Below, piece by piece: positions 8,611 to 16,509 of a stretch of DNA of 64,000 nt. Under the pieces are notes generated by a model, which saw only the letters and a list, made by a program, of their open reading frames with translations, was not told the origin of the DNA and did not search any database. The DNA comes from Streptomyces sp. CB02414 (GTDB lineage: Bacteria > Actinomycetota > Actinomycetes > Streptomycetales > Streptomycetaceae), in NCBI RefSeq assembly GCF_001905385.1, contig NZ_LIPF01000001.1:112699-176698 (forward strand), read 5' to 3'. The position numbers were made by a program, and so were the translations under genes. Within the stretch, counting starts at the first letter, position 1, and each line of letters opens with the position of its first letter.

Positions 8611-9846
8611 ATGACAGCTATGACCCCCGGCTCGAACATCCCCCTCTCCGCCGCCCGCGTGACGGTGGACGTCGCCGCGCCCGTGCGGCTCGACGTATCG
8701 GGCCTGCTGCTCACCGCCGACGGCAAGGTGCGCTCCGACGACGACTTCATCTTCTACAACCAGCCCACCGGCCAGGGCGTGACGTACCGCTCCGGCGGCG
8801 GCACCGCCCCGGACGCGATCGTGGTGGACACCGCCGCCGTCCCGGCGGGCATCGAGAAGATCGTCGTGACCGCCAGCCCGGACGCCGCCGGCCAGTCCTT
8901 CCAGGGCATCGAGCCCACCGCCACCATCCGCAACGCGGACGACAACTCCGTCCTCGCCACCTTCACCCCGCCGCAGCTCGGCACCGAGACCGCACTGGTC
9001 ATCGTGGAGGTCTACCTGCGCAACGGCGCCTGGAAGGCCCGCGCGGTCGGCCAGGGCTACGCGAACGGCCTGGCCGGCATCGCCACCGACTTCGGTGTCA
9101 CGGTGGAGGAGCCGGCCACCCCGGCCCAGCCCGCCGCGCCCGCACAGCCCGCGCCCCCGGCGCGCTCGCACGCGGCCACTCCTCCGCCCCCGCCCGCCGC
9201 CGCGCCGACGATGCCCTCCGCTCCCCCCGCCGCTCCGGCCGCCCCGCCGGCCCCGGCGCCGGGCAGCGGCAAGATCAACCTCGACAAGGGCCGGGTCAGC
9301 CTCCAGAAGAACCAGACCGTCTCCCTGGTCAAGGGCGGCCGCCCGGTGCTCTCGCAGGTCAAGATGGGCCTCGGCTGGGAGCCGGCGTACCGCGGCAAGG
9401 ACATCGACCTCGACGCCTCGGTCATCGCCTACGGCCCGCAGCGCAACCACATCGACAGCTGCTACTTCGGCAAGCTGTCCATCGTCGGCGGCGCGATCAA
9501 GCACTCCGGTGACAACCTGACCGGCGAGGGCGGCGGTGACGACGAGGTGATCACCGTCGACCTGGGCCGGCTCCCGCAGGAGGTCAGCGGTCTGGTCTTC
9601 ACGGTGAACTCGTTCTCCGGGCAGAAGTTCACCGAGGTCGCCAAGGCGTACTGCCGCCTCCTGGACGCCGCGACCGGCGAGGAGCTGGTCCGCTTCGACC
9701 TCACCAGCGCCGAGCCGCAGACCGGCGTGATGATGGCGAAGCTGATCCGGCAGTACTCCGGGGAATGGGAGATGACCGCCATGGGCGAGTTCGTGAAGTC
9801 CCGCACGGTCCGGGGCATGGTGAAGCCGGCGGCGAAGGCGCTGTAG
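8611..9846 (+). CDS. TerD-family stress protein with two TerD domains
   Basis: 411 residues. An N-terminal TerD-like domain (about 8-165) is joined by a Pro/Ala linker (about 166-220) to a C-terminal TerD domain. The C-terminal domain keeps the acidic calcium-site pattern (DIDLDASVIAYG, HSGDNLTGEGGGDDEV, VDLGRLP). The N-terminal copy is divergent and lacks part of this pattern. TerD proteins are cytoplasmic or membrane-peripheral proteins linked to tellurite resistance, calcium and stress or differentiation in Streptomyces. ATG at 8620 is an alternative start. It is monocistronic and ends at a strong shared terminator. Confidence 0.85.
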   Translation: MTAMTPGSNIPLSAARVTVDVAAPVRLDVSGLLLTADGKVRSDDDFIFYNQPTGQGVTYRSGGGTAPDAIVVDTAAVPAGIEKIVVTASPDAAGQSFQGIEPTATIRNADDNSVLATFTPPQLGTETALVIVEVYLRNGAWKARAVGQGYANGLAGIATDFGVTVEEPATPAQPAAPAQPAPPARSHAATPPPPPAAAPTMPSAPPAAPAAPPAPAPGSGKINLDKGRVSLQKNQTVSLVKGGRPVLSQVKMGLGWEPAYRGKDIDLDASVIAYGPQRNHIDSCYFGKLSIVGGAIKHSGDNLTGEGGGDDEVITVDLGRLPQEVSGLVFTVNSFSGQKFTEVAKAYCRLLDAATGEELVRFDLTSAEPQTGVMMAKLIRQYSGEWEMTAMGEFVKSRTVRGMVKPAAKAL

Positions 9847-9855
9847 GCAGCCGGG

Positions 9856-9883
9856 TGGGGCGTTCCGCACGCGGAGCGCCCCA
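9856..9883. terminator. Bidirectional terminator between terD-like and tetR genes
   Basis: A 12-bp stem with one G-U pair and a CACG loop lies between two convergent stop codons. Confidence 0.75.
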
Positions 9884-9894
9884 CGAACCGTGGT

Positions 9895-10470
9895 CTACGC
9901 CCGCAGCCCGTCCCACACCAGCGACAGATACCGGCGTACCGACACCGGCTCTCCGTCCTCCCCGTCGCTCGCCCCGGCCGCCGTGGCCACCCCGTGCACC
10001 AGCCGCAGCACCTCGATCGGCTCCACGTCCCGCCGCAGCGCCCCCGCCTCCTGCGCCGCCCGCACCAGCCGGCCGGCCGCGTCGCGCAGACAGTCGCCGC
10101 ACGCCGTGTCCACCGTCGAGCCCCCGGCGGTGACGGCGGTGCCGAGCAGCGCCTTCATCCCGCGGACCTGGATCATTCCAGCGGCCAGCTCCTCCAGCCA
10201 CTCCCGCAGCGCCTCGCCCGGCGCCCGCTCGGCCGCGACGACGTCCGCCCGCGCCGCGATCGCCTCGATCCGGTCGAGGTAGGCGGCCTCCAACAGAGCC
10301 TGCCGTGTCGGGAAGTGCCGGTACAGCGTGCCGGTCCCGACGCCCGCGCGCTTGGCGATGTCGTCCAGGGAAGCACCCTCACCGTGCTCGGCGAAGGCCG
10401 CCGCCGCGACCTCCAGCAGCCGCTCACGGTTGCGGCGGGCATCCGCGCGCATGGCCCTGACCTGCGCCAT
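9895..10470 (-). CDS. TetR-family transcriptional regulator
   Basis: 191 residues. The N-terminal helix-turn-helix reads ASLDDIAKRAGVGTGTLYRH, a textbook TetR DNA-binding motif; the C-terminal ligand domain contains GMIQVRGMKALLG and two cysteines in DTACGDCLRD. GGGAG lies seven bases before the ATG. It is divergent from a membrane-protein gene 118 bases away, a common arrangement for a repressor and its target, but no clear palindrome was found between them. Confidence 0.85.
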   Translation of the reverse strand: MAQVRAMRADARRNRERLLEVAAAAFAEHGEGASLDDIAKRAGVGTGTLYRHFPTRQALLEAAYLDRIEAIAARADVVAAERAPGEALREWLEELAAGMIQVRGMKALLGTAVTAGGSTVDTACGDCLRDAAGRLVRAAQEAGALRRDVEPIEVLRLVHGVATAAGASDGEDGEPVSVRRYLSLVWDGLRA

Positions 10471-10588
10471 CCCACTACTCCCTGCACACCGGGGTCTTCC
10501 GCCGAACCTTACCGCGCGCCCGTGCGCCGCCGCCCGGCCCGCACGAACGGAGGGAACCACTCCGCTCCGGCGGGTCTCCTGTCCAGGG

Positions 10589-11062
10589 ATGACTGCCTTG
10601 CTGATGTTGCTGTTCGTGCTGTACGCGGTCGGCGGATGGATCGCGGTCCTCGTGACCTTCGGCTACCTGCTGGGCGCGCTCGCGCGCACCCGGCCGGTGG
10701 ACCTGATGCGCGACGAGGGGCCGCGGGCGGTGCGACTGCTGTTCCCGACACCCGCCTACCTGCGCCTGGACCGGATCGCGACCCTGTGCCTGGTCCTCTT
10801 CGACCTGTGGGTGGTGTCCCTGATCCTGCTCCTCGGTCAGGACGGCGTCTTCACCGAGGACTGGATGGGCGACGCACGCATGATGGACACCACCGCCGCC
10901 TCCTACCAGGACGACGCCGTCCACGGTCTGCTCACCGTCATGTGGTGGACGAGCGGCGTCGCGGTCCTCTTCCGCTGGTGGACGGCTGCGGTGGCGCAGC
11001 TCTGTGTCCTGTCGGCGGCGGCCTGGTGGGTCGCCTCCTTCGAGACGTGGTGGAGCGGCTGA
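10589..11062 (+). CDS. Membrane protein of unknown function
   Basis: 157 residues, strongly hydrophobic. Membrane segments are visible at about 3-28, 62-82 and 112-150, with a short loop rich in Asp and Met between the last two (DWMGDARMMD). I do not recognise a family. It sits divergent from the TetR gene and ends 24 bases before the converging Ro60 gene. The start has an AGGG immediately upstream and is uncertain. Confidence 0.6.
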   Translation: MTALLMLLFVLYAVGGWIAVLVTFGYLLGALARTRPVDLMRDEGPRAVRLLFPTPAYLRLDRIATLCLVLFDLWVVSLILLLGQDGVFTEDWMGDARMMDTTAASYQDDAVHGLLTVMWWTSGVAVLFRWWTAAVAQLCVLSAAAWWVASFETWWSG

Positions 11063-11086
11063 CGCCCGGGACGCCGCGTTCGCGGG

Positions 11087-12670
11087 TCAGGCCGCCCAGG
11101 GCCAGTCGGCGTCCCGGGCGGCTTCGAGCAGCGGAACCATCCGGAACGCCGCGTCCGACAGGCCGCCGAAGGTGTGCCGGTTCGCCTTGCCCGACGGGCC
11201 GTGGCCCGCCCGGTACCCGGCGAGGTTCCAGGTGTAGACCGGAACGTGTGCGGGGACCTGCTCGGTCGGGTCGCCGTGCCGGTTGTGCGCGTACTGCTCG
11301 TCGGTGACGATCAGCACCCGGTCGTGCCCCTTGTAGTGCCGGCGGACCGCGTCGGTCGTGTCGGTGCCGCCGAGGTCACCGAAGCGCTCCAGGACCTTCA
11401 GGACCGACTCGCCCTCGCGGTACTTCACACGGTTGCTCGACGTACCGAACTCGACGAGGTCCGCGTCGGCCGCCCGCAGCGCGAACGCCGTGCCGAAGAC
11501 CGCCGCCGCGTCGGCCCGGGTGAGCTCCGAGCGGTCCGACATCCGCGAGTAGAACATCGAGCCGGAGCGGTCCACGAGGACGAGCGTCCGGCCGGGCAGC
11601 GCGGGAACGTTGGCCAGCGAGTGCCCGAGCGCCTGCTCCAGCGGGTACGACCAGCGCAGCGACGGCGCGTGCCGGTACGCGGCGAGGTAGCGGAAGGGGA
11701 ACTGCCGCGACCGCGCCACCTCGGCCGGGTCGCTGATCCGCGCCGCCACCCGGGCCGCGACCTCGTCCGAGACCCCGGCCTCGTCGAAGTTGCGGAGGTT
11801 TCGCAGCAGCGCCATAACCCCCATGGACGGGATCACGGCCTCCCAGGCCGCCTTGTCCATCGACCCCTGGAGCCAGCCGGCCAGCATCTCCCAGGTGACG
11901 CCCGCCGCCGCCAGCCGCTCGGCACCGTCGGGCGCCGTGACGACCGCTCGCCGCTCCTGGACGGGCAGCGCCATCAGCTCCCGGTGCGCCGTGAGGACAC
12001 GGTTCGAGGCGGGCGGCACCGCGGTGTCCGGGTTGTGGCGGCGGTCCAGCGCGTACTGGAACAGCTCGCCCTGCCACGGCTTGTCCGGGTCCGGCGCCGC
12101 GTGCACCAGGTTGAGGATGTCGCCGAAGCGGTAGCCCTTGGACGCGGTGTCGTACTTCAGCAGCGACTTGCCGTGGTAGAGCCGCCGTACGGCGTCGGCG
12201 ATCCCCCGCTTGACCGGCTTGGGCACGGCACGCCCGTACGTCGACGTCCAGTACGCGAGCAGCTCGCCGGGCTCGTCGGGCCGCTGGAGGACGGAGGCGA
12301 CGACCTGCCGGTTCGTCGGTCCGCCGGTGGCGCCGGCGTCGAGGCGGGCCGCGACGTACTCGACGGCGCCGACGATCGAGGCGGTGCGCAGGTTGCCCTC
12401 GCCGCGCAGCCAGCCGAGCAGGCCGGCCGTCCAGGCCGGGTCGGAGACCGCGAGTTCGCGCACGAGCGTGGCGAACCGGTCGTCGCGGGCGGCGCCGGAC
12501 TCGTAGAAGGTCTGCTGCGACACGAAGTTCGCGACCGACAGCAGAAAAAGCTCGGAGCGCGCGTCGCGCTCGTGGCCCCGGCCGCCCTCGTAGGTGCGCA
12601 GTACGCGGCCCGTCGACGTCACGCGCGAGGTGGGCTGCGCCTTCGCGGCCTTGGTGTTGAAACGCGCCAT
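11087..12670 (-). CDS. rsr: Ro60/Rsr-like TROVE-domain RNA-binding protein
   Basis: 527 residues. The first ~360 residues form the TROVE HEAT-repeat ring that in Ro60/Rsr proteins binds Y RNAs on its outside and misfolded RNA in its cavity. The remainder is a von Willebrand A domain with MIDAS residues in VDRSGSM, the Thr in GGTDTTDAV and the Asp in IVTDEQ. The start has GGGGGA upstream. Bacterial Rsr with a Y RNA works with exonucleases such as PNPase in rRNA maturation and stress-time RNA decay. The gene is directly preceded on the same strand by three Y-RNA-like elements, which strongly supports the assignment. Confidence 0.92.
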   Translation of the reverse strand: MARFNTKAAKAQPTSRVTSTGRVLRTYEGGRGHERDARSELFLLSVANFVSQQTFYESGAARDDRFATLVRELAVSDPAWTAGLLGWLRGEGNLRTASIVGAVEYVAARLDAGATGGPTNRQVVASVLQRPDEPGELLAYWTSTYGRAVPKPVKRGIADAVRRLYHGKSLLKYDTASKGYRFGDILNLVHAAPDPDKPWQGELFQYALDRRHNPDTAVPPASNRVLTAHRELMALPVQERRAVVTAPDGAERLAAAGVTWEMLAGWLQGSMDKAAWEAVIPSMGVMALLRNLRNFDEAGVSDEVAARVAARISDPAEVARSRQFPFRYLAAYRHAPSLRWSYPLEQALGHSLANVPALPGRTLVLVDRSGSMFYSRMSDRSELTRADAAAVFGTAFALRAADADLVEFGTSSNRVKYREGESVLKVLERFGDLGGTDTTDAVRRHYKGHDRVLIVTDEQYAHNRHGDPTEQVPAHVPVYTWNLAGYRAGHGPSGKANRHTFGGLSDAAFRMVPLLEAARDADWPWAA

Positions 12671-12714
12671 GGTGAATTCCCCCGAATTCTCTTCGGCGGG
12701 ATGGCGCGGCGGAA

Positions 12715-12861
12715 GGTGGGTGCCCGAGGTCGGGATCGGCGACGGGAACATTCGGATGCTCTGCCGTTTGAGCTACACCGACCCGAAGTCGATGACGGGA
12801 TTCGAACCCGCAACCGTCCGATCAAAGGAAGTATCCGCTGCCTGCGCACCGGGCACCCACC
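12715..12861 (-). ncRNA. Y-RNA-like element 3 with permuted tRNA module (next to rsr)
   Basis: A perfect 12-bp stem (12850-12861 with 12715-12726) closes the element, which ends 45 bases before the rsr start codon. Inside lies a GTGCGCA internal-loop box, then a helix of GGCAGCGG with CCGTCGCC. The distal module is a circularly permuted tRNA: T arm (12795-12811, loop TTCGAAT), a seven-pair acceptor-like helix (12788-12794 with 12776-12782) capped by a UUCGG loop, the bases UA, then a D arm (GCTC 8-nt loop GAGC, 12758-12773). Bacterial YrlA-type Y RNAs are known to mimic tRNA in this way. The ends are inferred from the closing stem. Confidence 0.85.
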
Positions 12862-12871
12862 AGTTGCCGCG

Positions 12872-12944
12872 CCTCCCGAGTTCAAGTCGGCCGCGGCGTC
12901 TGATTCGATCACAACGAAGTAGCCGCGGCCTGCGCACCGGGAGG
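12872..12944 (-). ncRNA. Y-RNA-like element 2, minimal hairpin without tRNA module
   Basis: 73 bases. A 7-bp closing stem (12938-12944 with 12872-12878), the same GTGCGCA box and 3' GACTTGAACT box as element 1, then a perfect 9-bp stem (12922-12930 with 12889-12897) and a 24-nt loop. The T arm, acceptor-like helix and D arm found in the two neighbouring elements are absent. It could be a separate RNA, a degenerate copy or part of one long transcript. Confidence 0.7.
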
Positions 12945-12961
12945 TGCGTGAAGTTCTGGGT

Positions 12962-13097
12962 GTCCAGAGTTCAGGTCGGCGGAACCGACAAGGTGCTCTA
13001 ACCCCTGAGCTACACCGGCGCGTTGTGCCGGTGACGGGACTCGAACCCGTGGCCGCCCCATTATGAGTGGAAGTAGGTCCTGCCTTCGCACCTGGAC
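12962..13097 (-). ncRNA. Y-RNA-like element 1 with permuted tRNA module
   Basis: 136 bases closed by a 6-bp stem (13092-13097 with 12962-12967). It has the GTGCGAA box opposite GACCTGAACT, then a nine-position helix with one A-C mismatch and one G-U pair. The distal module copies tRNA geometry exactly but permuted: T arm ACGGG-TTCGAGT-CCCGT (13034-13050), a perfect 7-bp acceptor-like helix (13027-13033 with 13013-13019) closed by ACAACGC, UA, and a D arm (12995-13010). There is no CCA end and no normal anticodon arm. It lies farthest upstream in the array. Confidence 0.85.
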
Positions 13098-13109
13098 GTT
13101 CATCACTCT

Positions 13110-13137
13110 AAAAGGGCGGCCACCGCTCGGGCGAGCG
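13110..13137 (-). terminator. Hairpin with T run downstream of phoX-like gene
   Basis: On the minus strand a 6-bp hairpin (13124-13137) overlaps a GCGG-TGG-CCGC hairpin (13116-13126) followed by CCTTTT. It lies seven bases past the phosphatase stop and 13 bases before Y-RNA element 1, so it probably separates the two transcripts. Confidence 0.45.
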
Positions 13138-13143
13138 AATTAA

Positions 13144-14619
13144 TCAGCGGCGCTTCTGGCGCTTCCAGGGCCCGGTGATCGCGAGCATGATGCCGGGGTC
13201 CTGGATGTTGGCGTAGAGCGTCTTCCCGTCGGGCGAGAAGGTGACGCCGGTGAATTCGCTGTACTCCGGGTCGTCGTCGCTGCCGACGTTCAGTTCGTTG
13301 CGGGCGATGGGGTAGGTGCGCCCGCGGTCGGTGGCGCCGAACAGGTGCTGGACGCCGTCGCCGTCCTCGGCGATGACGAGGCCGCCGTAAGGGGAGACGG
13401 TGATGTTGTCGGGGCCGTCGAAGGCGCCGTCCTCGGACGGGTCGGGGTTGACGCCGAGGAGGACCTTGAGGGTGAGGGTGCGGCGCGCGGGGTCGTAGAA
13501 CCAGACCTGGCCGTCGTGCGGGCGGCCGGGGCTCTCGTCACGGGCGAAGGAGGAGACGACGTAGGCGCCGCCGTCGGCCCACCACATGCCCTCCAGCTTG
13601 CGGGCCCGGGTGACCTGGCCGTCGGTGAACTGCCTGCGCACGGAGGTGTCCCGGGCGTCGCGGTCGGGGACGTCGACCCAGTCGACGCCGTAGACCGTGC
13701 CGGTCTTCGTGGCGCGGGAGAGGTCGTCGACGAACTTGCCGCCGGAGTCGAAGCACTTGAAGGCCTGGAGGACCCCGGCGTCGTCGGCGAGGGTGCGCAG
13801 CCGGCCGCGGCCGTGCCGGAAGCCCTGCGGCGGGACCCAGCGGTAGAAGAGGCCGTTGGGGCCGGAGGCGTCCTCGGTGAGGTAGGCGTGGCCGCGCTTG
13901 GGGTCGATGACGACGGCTTCGTGGGCGTAGCGGCCGAGCGCCTTGACCGGCTTGGGGTCGCGGTTGGCGCGGCGGTCCTCGGGGTCGACCTCGAAGACGT
14001 AGCCGTGGTCCTTGGTCATCCCCTCATCGCCGGCCTTGTCCTCGGTCTCCTCGCAGGTCAGCCAGGTGCCCCAGGACGTGCTGCCGCCCGCGCAGTTGGT
14101 GGCGGTGCCGGCGATGCCGACCCACTCGGCGACGTGGCCGCCGCGGCGGACCTCGACGACCGTGCAGCCGCCGGCGGCGGCGGGGTCGTAGACGAGGCCC
14201 TCGGTGAGCGGGACGGGGTGCCGCGAGTCGTCGCGGTGGCCGCCGATCTCGTGGTTGTTGACGAGGAGGGTGGTGCCACGCGGGCCGTCGAAGGCGGCGG
14301 TGCCGTCGTGGTTGGACGGGGTGTACTCGCCGGACTCCAGCCTGGTCCGGCCGCAGTAGGTGATGATCTCGTACCGGAAGCCTGCGGGGAGGGCGAGGAT
14401 GCCGTCCGGGTCGGGGAGCAGCGGTCCGTAGCCGACCCCGCCGTGGTCGTGCCCGTGTCCGTGTCCGTGGCCTCTGCCGTGCCCCTCCGCCGCGCTCTCG
14501 GTGTCCGTGGACGCGAGGGCGTTCGGGGCGGTGGCGAGGGCGCCGACGCTGCCCGCCAGCGCGATCCCGGCGCCGGTGAGCGCGGATCGGCCGGCGAAGT
14601 CCCTGCGGGTGAGCGACAT
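13144..14619 (-). CDS. phoX: PhoX-type secreted alkaline phosphatase (DUF839)
   Basis: 491 residues. The N-terminus has a twin-arginine signal (SLTRRDFAGRSAL) followed by a hydrophobic stretch and an Ala-rich cleavage region, so the folded enzyme is likely exported by Tat. A short His/Gly-rich run (about 47-60) follows. The rest is a PhoX beta-propeller with family blocks NNHEIGGH, NCAGGSTSWGTWLTCEE, GRYAHEAVVIDP, YLTEDASGPNG and FDGPDNITVSPYGGLVIAEDG (the last split over two strands). PhoX enzymes release phosphate from phosphoesters using Ca and Fe. AGGAG lies five bases before the ATG. A PHO box upstream indicates phosphate-starvation control by PhoP. Confidence 0.88.
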   Translation of the reverse strand: MSLTRRDFAGRSALTGAGIALAGSVGALATAPNALASTDTESAAEGHGRGHGHGHGHDHGGVGYGPLLPDPDGILALPAGFRYEIITYCGRTRLESGEYTPSNHDGTAAFDGPRGTTLLVNNHEIGGHRDDSRHPVPLTEGLVYDPAAAGGCTVVEVRRGGHVAEWVGIAGTATNCAGGSTSWGTWLTCEETEDKAGDEGMTKDHGYVFEVDPEDRRANRDPKPVKALGRYAHEAVVIDPKRGHAYLTEDASGPNGLFYRWVPPQGFRHGRGRLRTLADDAGVLQAFKCFDSGGKFVDDLSRATKTGTVYGVDWVDVPDRDARDTSVRRQFTDGQVTRARKLEGMWWADGGAYVVSSFARDESPGRPHDGQVWFYDPARRTLTLKVLLGVNPDPSEDGAFDGPDNITVSPYGGLVIAEDGDGVQHLFGATDRGRTYPIARNELNVGSDDDPEYSEFTGVTFSPDGKTLYANIQDPGIMLAITGPWKRQKRR

Positions 14620-14686
14620 GGTGTCTCCTGTGACGGTGGACGTGCCGTGGAGGGTGGCGGACCTCGTTCGGCGTCACGGTGGCGCC

Positions 14687-14708
14687 CGCGCCTGAACGGG
14701 AGTTGAAC
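14687..14708 (-). promoter_or_regulatory. PHO box (PhoP direct repeats) upstream of phoX
   Basis: Two 11-base direct repeats read GTTCAACTCCC and GTTCAGGCGCG on the minus strand, 68 bases before the start codon. Streptomyces PhoP binds tandem 11-base units beginning GTTCA, so the match in both sequence and spacing is good. Confidence 0.7.
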
Positions 14709-14793
14709 GGTGGTCGGCGCCCGCCGGGCAGCCCGCACAACCACGGGCACGGGCGGGGCGCCGCCTCCGCTCACGCGCCCCGGTCGCCCGGCG

Positions 14794-16221
14794 TCAGCCC
14801 CCGTGCTGCGACCGCGCCTTGAACGCCGCCTTCCGCGCTTCCTTGGCGACCTTCTTGTCGGGGTGCAGCCGCCCCATCGCCTCCAGGACGTCCGGCGTGG
14901 CCGGGTGGCCGACCCGCCAGGCCGTGTCGAAGAACCCGCTGTGCTGCTGGGCCAGCCCCTCCACCAGGGCGCGCAGTTCGTCGGAGTTGCCCTCCGCCGC
15001 GAGCTGCGCTGCCACGGTGTCGATGGTCAGCCAGAAGACCATCTCCTGCGGCGGCGCCGGCACGTCCCGCGCGCCGTGCTCGGTCAGCCAGACCCGGGCG
15101 AGGCCGCCCAGCTCGGGGTCGTCGAGGACCTCCCGCAGCGCGGGCTCCGCCTCGGTGCCGACCAGGGACAGCGCCTGCTGGCAGCGGAGCCGGCGCAGGG
15201 GCGCGCCGGGGTCCGTGCCGCGGGCGGCCGCGAGGAGTTCGCGGGCGGCGTCGAGGGGACCGCGGCCGGCCAGCCACAGCTCGGTCTCGGCGTGGGCCGC
15301 GGCCGGCGGGAAGGGTGCCGTGCCGTCGAGCAGCGCGTCGGCGCCCTTGCCGGCGAGGTCTCCGACGACGGGTACGTCGAAGCCGGCCTCCCGGAGCCTG
15401 GTGCGCAGTCCGTACAGTCCGAGCGGGGTGAGCCGCACCATGCCGTAGCGGGCGACGTCGGCCTCGTCGTCGGGTGCCGCCGGCTCCTCGTCGGCGTCGG
15501 CCATCAAGGCCTCGTCGACCGGCCGGTAGGCGACGAGGCCGACCGGCTCCAGCATCCGGAACTGGTCGTCCAGCCGCATCATCGCGTCGGAGACCTGTTC
15601 CAGAACGTCGTTGGTGGGCTCGCCCATGTCGCTGGGCACGATCACGGACGCGGCCAGCGCGGGCAGCGGCACCGGGGTGTCGCCGGCCCCGTCCTCGCCG
15701 ACGGTGAGCAGGTAGAGGTTGCCGAGCACCCCGTCGAGGAACTCCGCCTCGGCCTCCGGGTCCCAGTCCAGGGACGACAGGTCGACCGTGCCGCCGTCGG
15801 CCATCGCGTCGACCAGGTCGTCGAGGTCGGGCACGCTCGCGTCCGCGAGCACCGTCTCCAGCGCGGTGAGCCACACGCCGAGCACGTCCTGCGGGGAGCC
15901 GCCGGTGAGCAGGGCGAGGTCGTCGCCCCGCTCGACGGTGCCCGCCTCCTCGTCGGTGATCTCGACGAGCCCGGTATCCACGGCGATCCGCCAGGCCTCG
16001 CTCGCGTGGGCCGCGGCGTCGTCCCCGGTCAGCCCGAGTTCACCGGCCGCCGCGGGCAGCTGCTCCTCGACGAGCCCGCCGCCGGCGTCCACGCGGGTCT
16101 CCGGGCCGGCCCAGCGGGCCAGCCGGGCGGCCCGGGCGAGCAGCGGTGTGGCCAGCGCGTCGCGAGCCAGCTCCGCCTCGGGGCGCAACCGTGCGGGCGG
16201 CAGGGTGGAGCGGTCTGACAT
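14794..16221 (-). CDS. Conserved Streptomyces protein of unknown function (acidic, helical)
   Basis: 475 residues, acidic and Ala/Leu-rich, predicted almost wholly helical and cytoplasmic (no signal or membrane segment). The N-terminal half is interrupted by an acidic stretch (DADEEPAAPDDEAD, about residue 250). The C-terminal half has HEAT-like helical pairs (LRRLRCQQALSLVGTEAE, ALREVLDDPELGGLARVWL) and ends in a basic segment KVAKEARKAAFKARSQ. I do not know its function. It is monocistronic, with AGGAG ten bases before the ATG. Confidence 0.75.
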   Translation of the reverse strand: MSDRSTLPPARLRPEAELARDALATPLLARAARLARWAGPETRVDAGGGLVEEQLPAAAGELGLTGDDAAAHASEAWRIAVDTGLVEITDEEAGTVERGDDLALLTGGSPQDVLGVWLTALETVLADASVPDLDDLVDAMADGGTVDLSSLDWDPEAEAEFLDGVLGNLYLLTVGEDGAGDTPVPLPALAASVIVPSDMGEPTNDVLEQVSDAMMRLDDQFRMLEPVGLVAYRPVDEALMADADEEPAAPDDEADVARYGMVRLTPLGLYGLRTRLREAGFDVPVVGDLAGKGADALLDGTAPFPPAAAHAETELWLAGRGPLDAARELLAAARGTDPGAPLRRLRCQQALSLVGTEAEPALREVLDDPELGGLARVWLTEHGARDVPAPPQEMVFWLTIDTVAAQLAAEGNSDELRALVEGLAQQHSGFFDTAWRVGHPATPDVLEAMGRLHPDKKVAKEARKAAFKARSQHGG

Positions 16222-16339
16222 CGGCTGTTTTCTCCTCGCGCGTTCCGGACGCCGTACGGCTCAGCCGCTCAGCCTAGACGGAATTACACCCATGCCGCCC
16301 GGTTCATCTCCCCGACGGGTGCAGTACATGGCCGAAACC

Positions 16340-16361
16340 TTGACAACTGGCCTGGCCAGGC
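16340..16361 (+). promoter_or_regulatory. -35-like TTGACA followed by a 12-bp palindrome
   Basis: TTGACA (16340-16345) is followed four bases later by the perfect palindrome GCCTGGCCAGGC (16350-16361) in the 288-bp divergent region upstream of the nuclease. No convincing -10 is seen, so only a candidate operator can be claimed. Confidence 0.35.
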
Positions 16362-16509
16362 AGGAGATTGACGCGCGTAGAAAGCGGGGGGACAAGTGTT
16401 CACCCAGGTCCACGCACTCAGGTCCCCGTGTGCCCGGCGGCCCCTCGCGTCCCACGCCCCACGTCCCACCCTCGTCCCGGTGCTCCGTCACGTCCCCGGA
16501 GGGATTCCG

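Noticed and set aside
12758..13050. Partial tRNA genes suggested by TTCGAAT/TTCGAGT T loops and GCTC...GAGC D arms
   Set aside because: The T arm precedes the D arm on the transcribed strand, the acceptor-like helix is closed by a loop, there is no anticodon arm or CCA end, and both sit inside larger closing stems beside a Ro60 gene. They are tRNA-like modules of Y RNAs, not tRNA genes.
16301..16403. GTTCATC and GTTCACC half-sites as PHO boxes for the secreted nuclease
   Set aside because: They are single units nearly 100 bases apart, whereas PhoP needs adjacent 11-base repeats.
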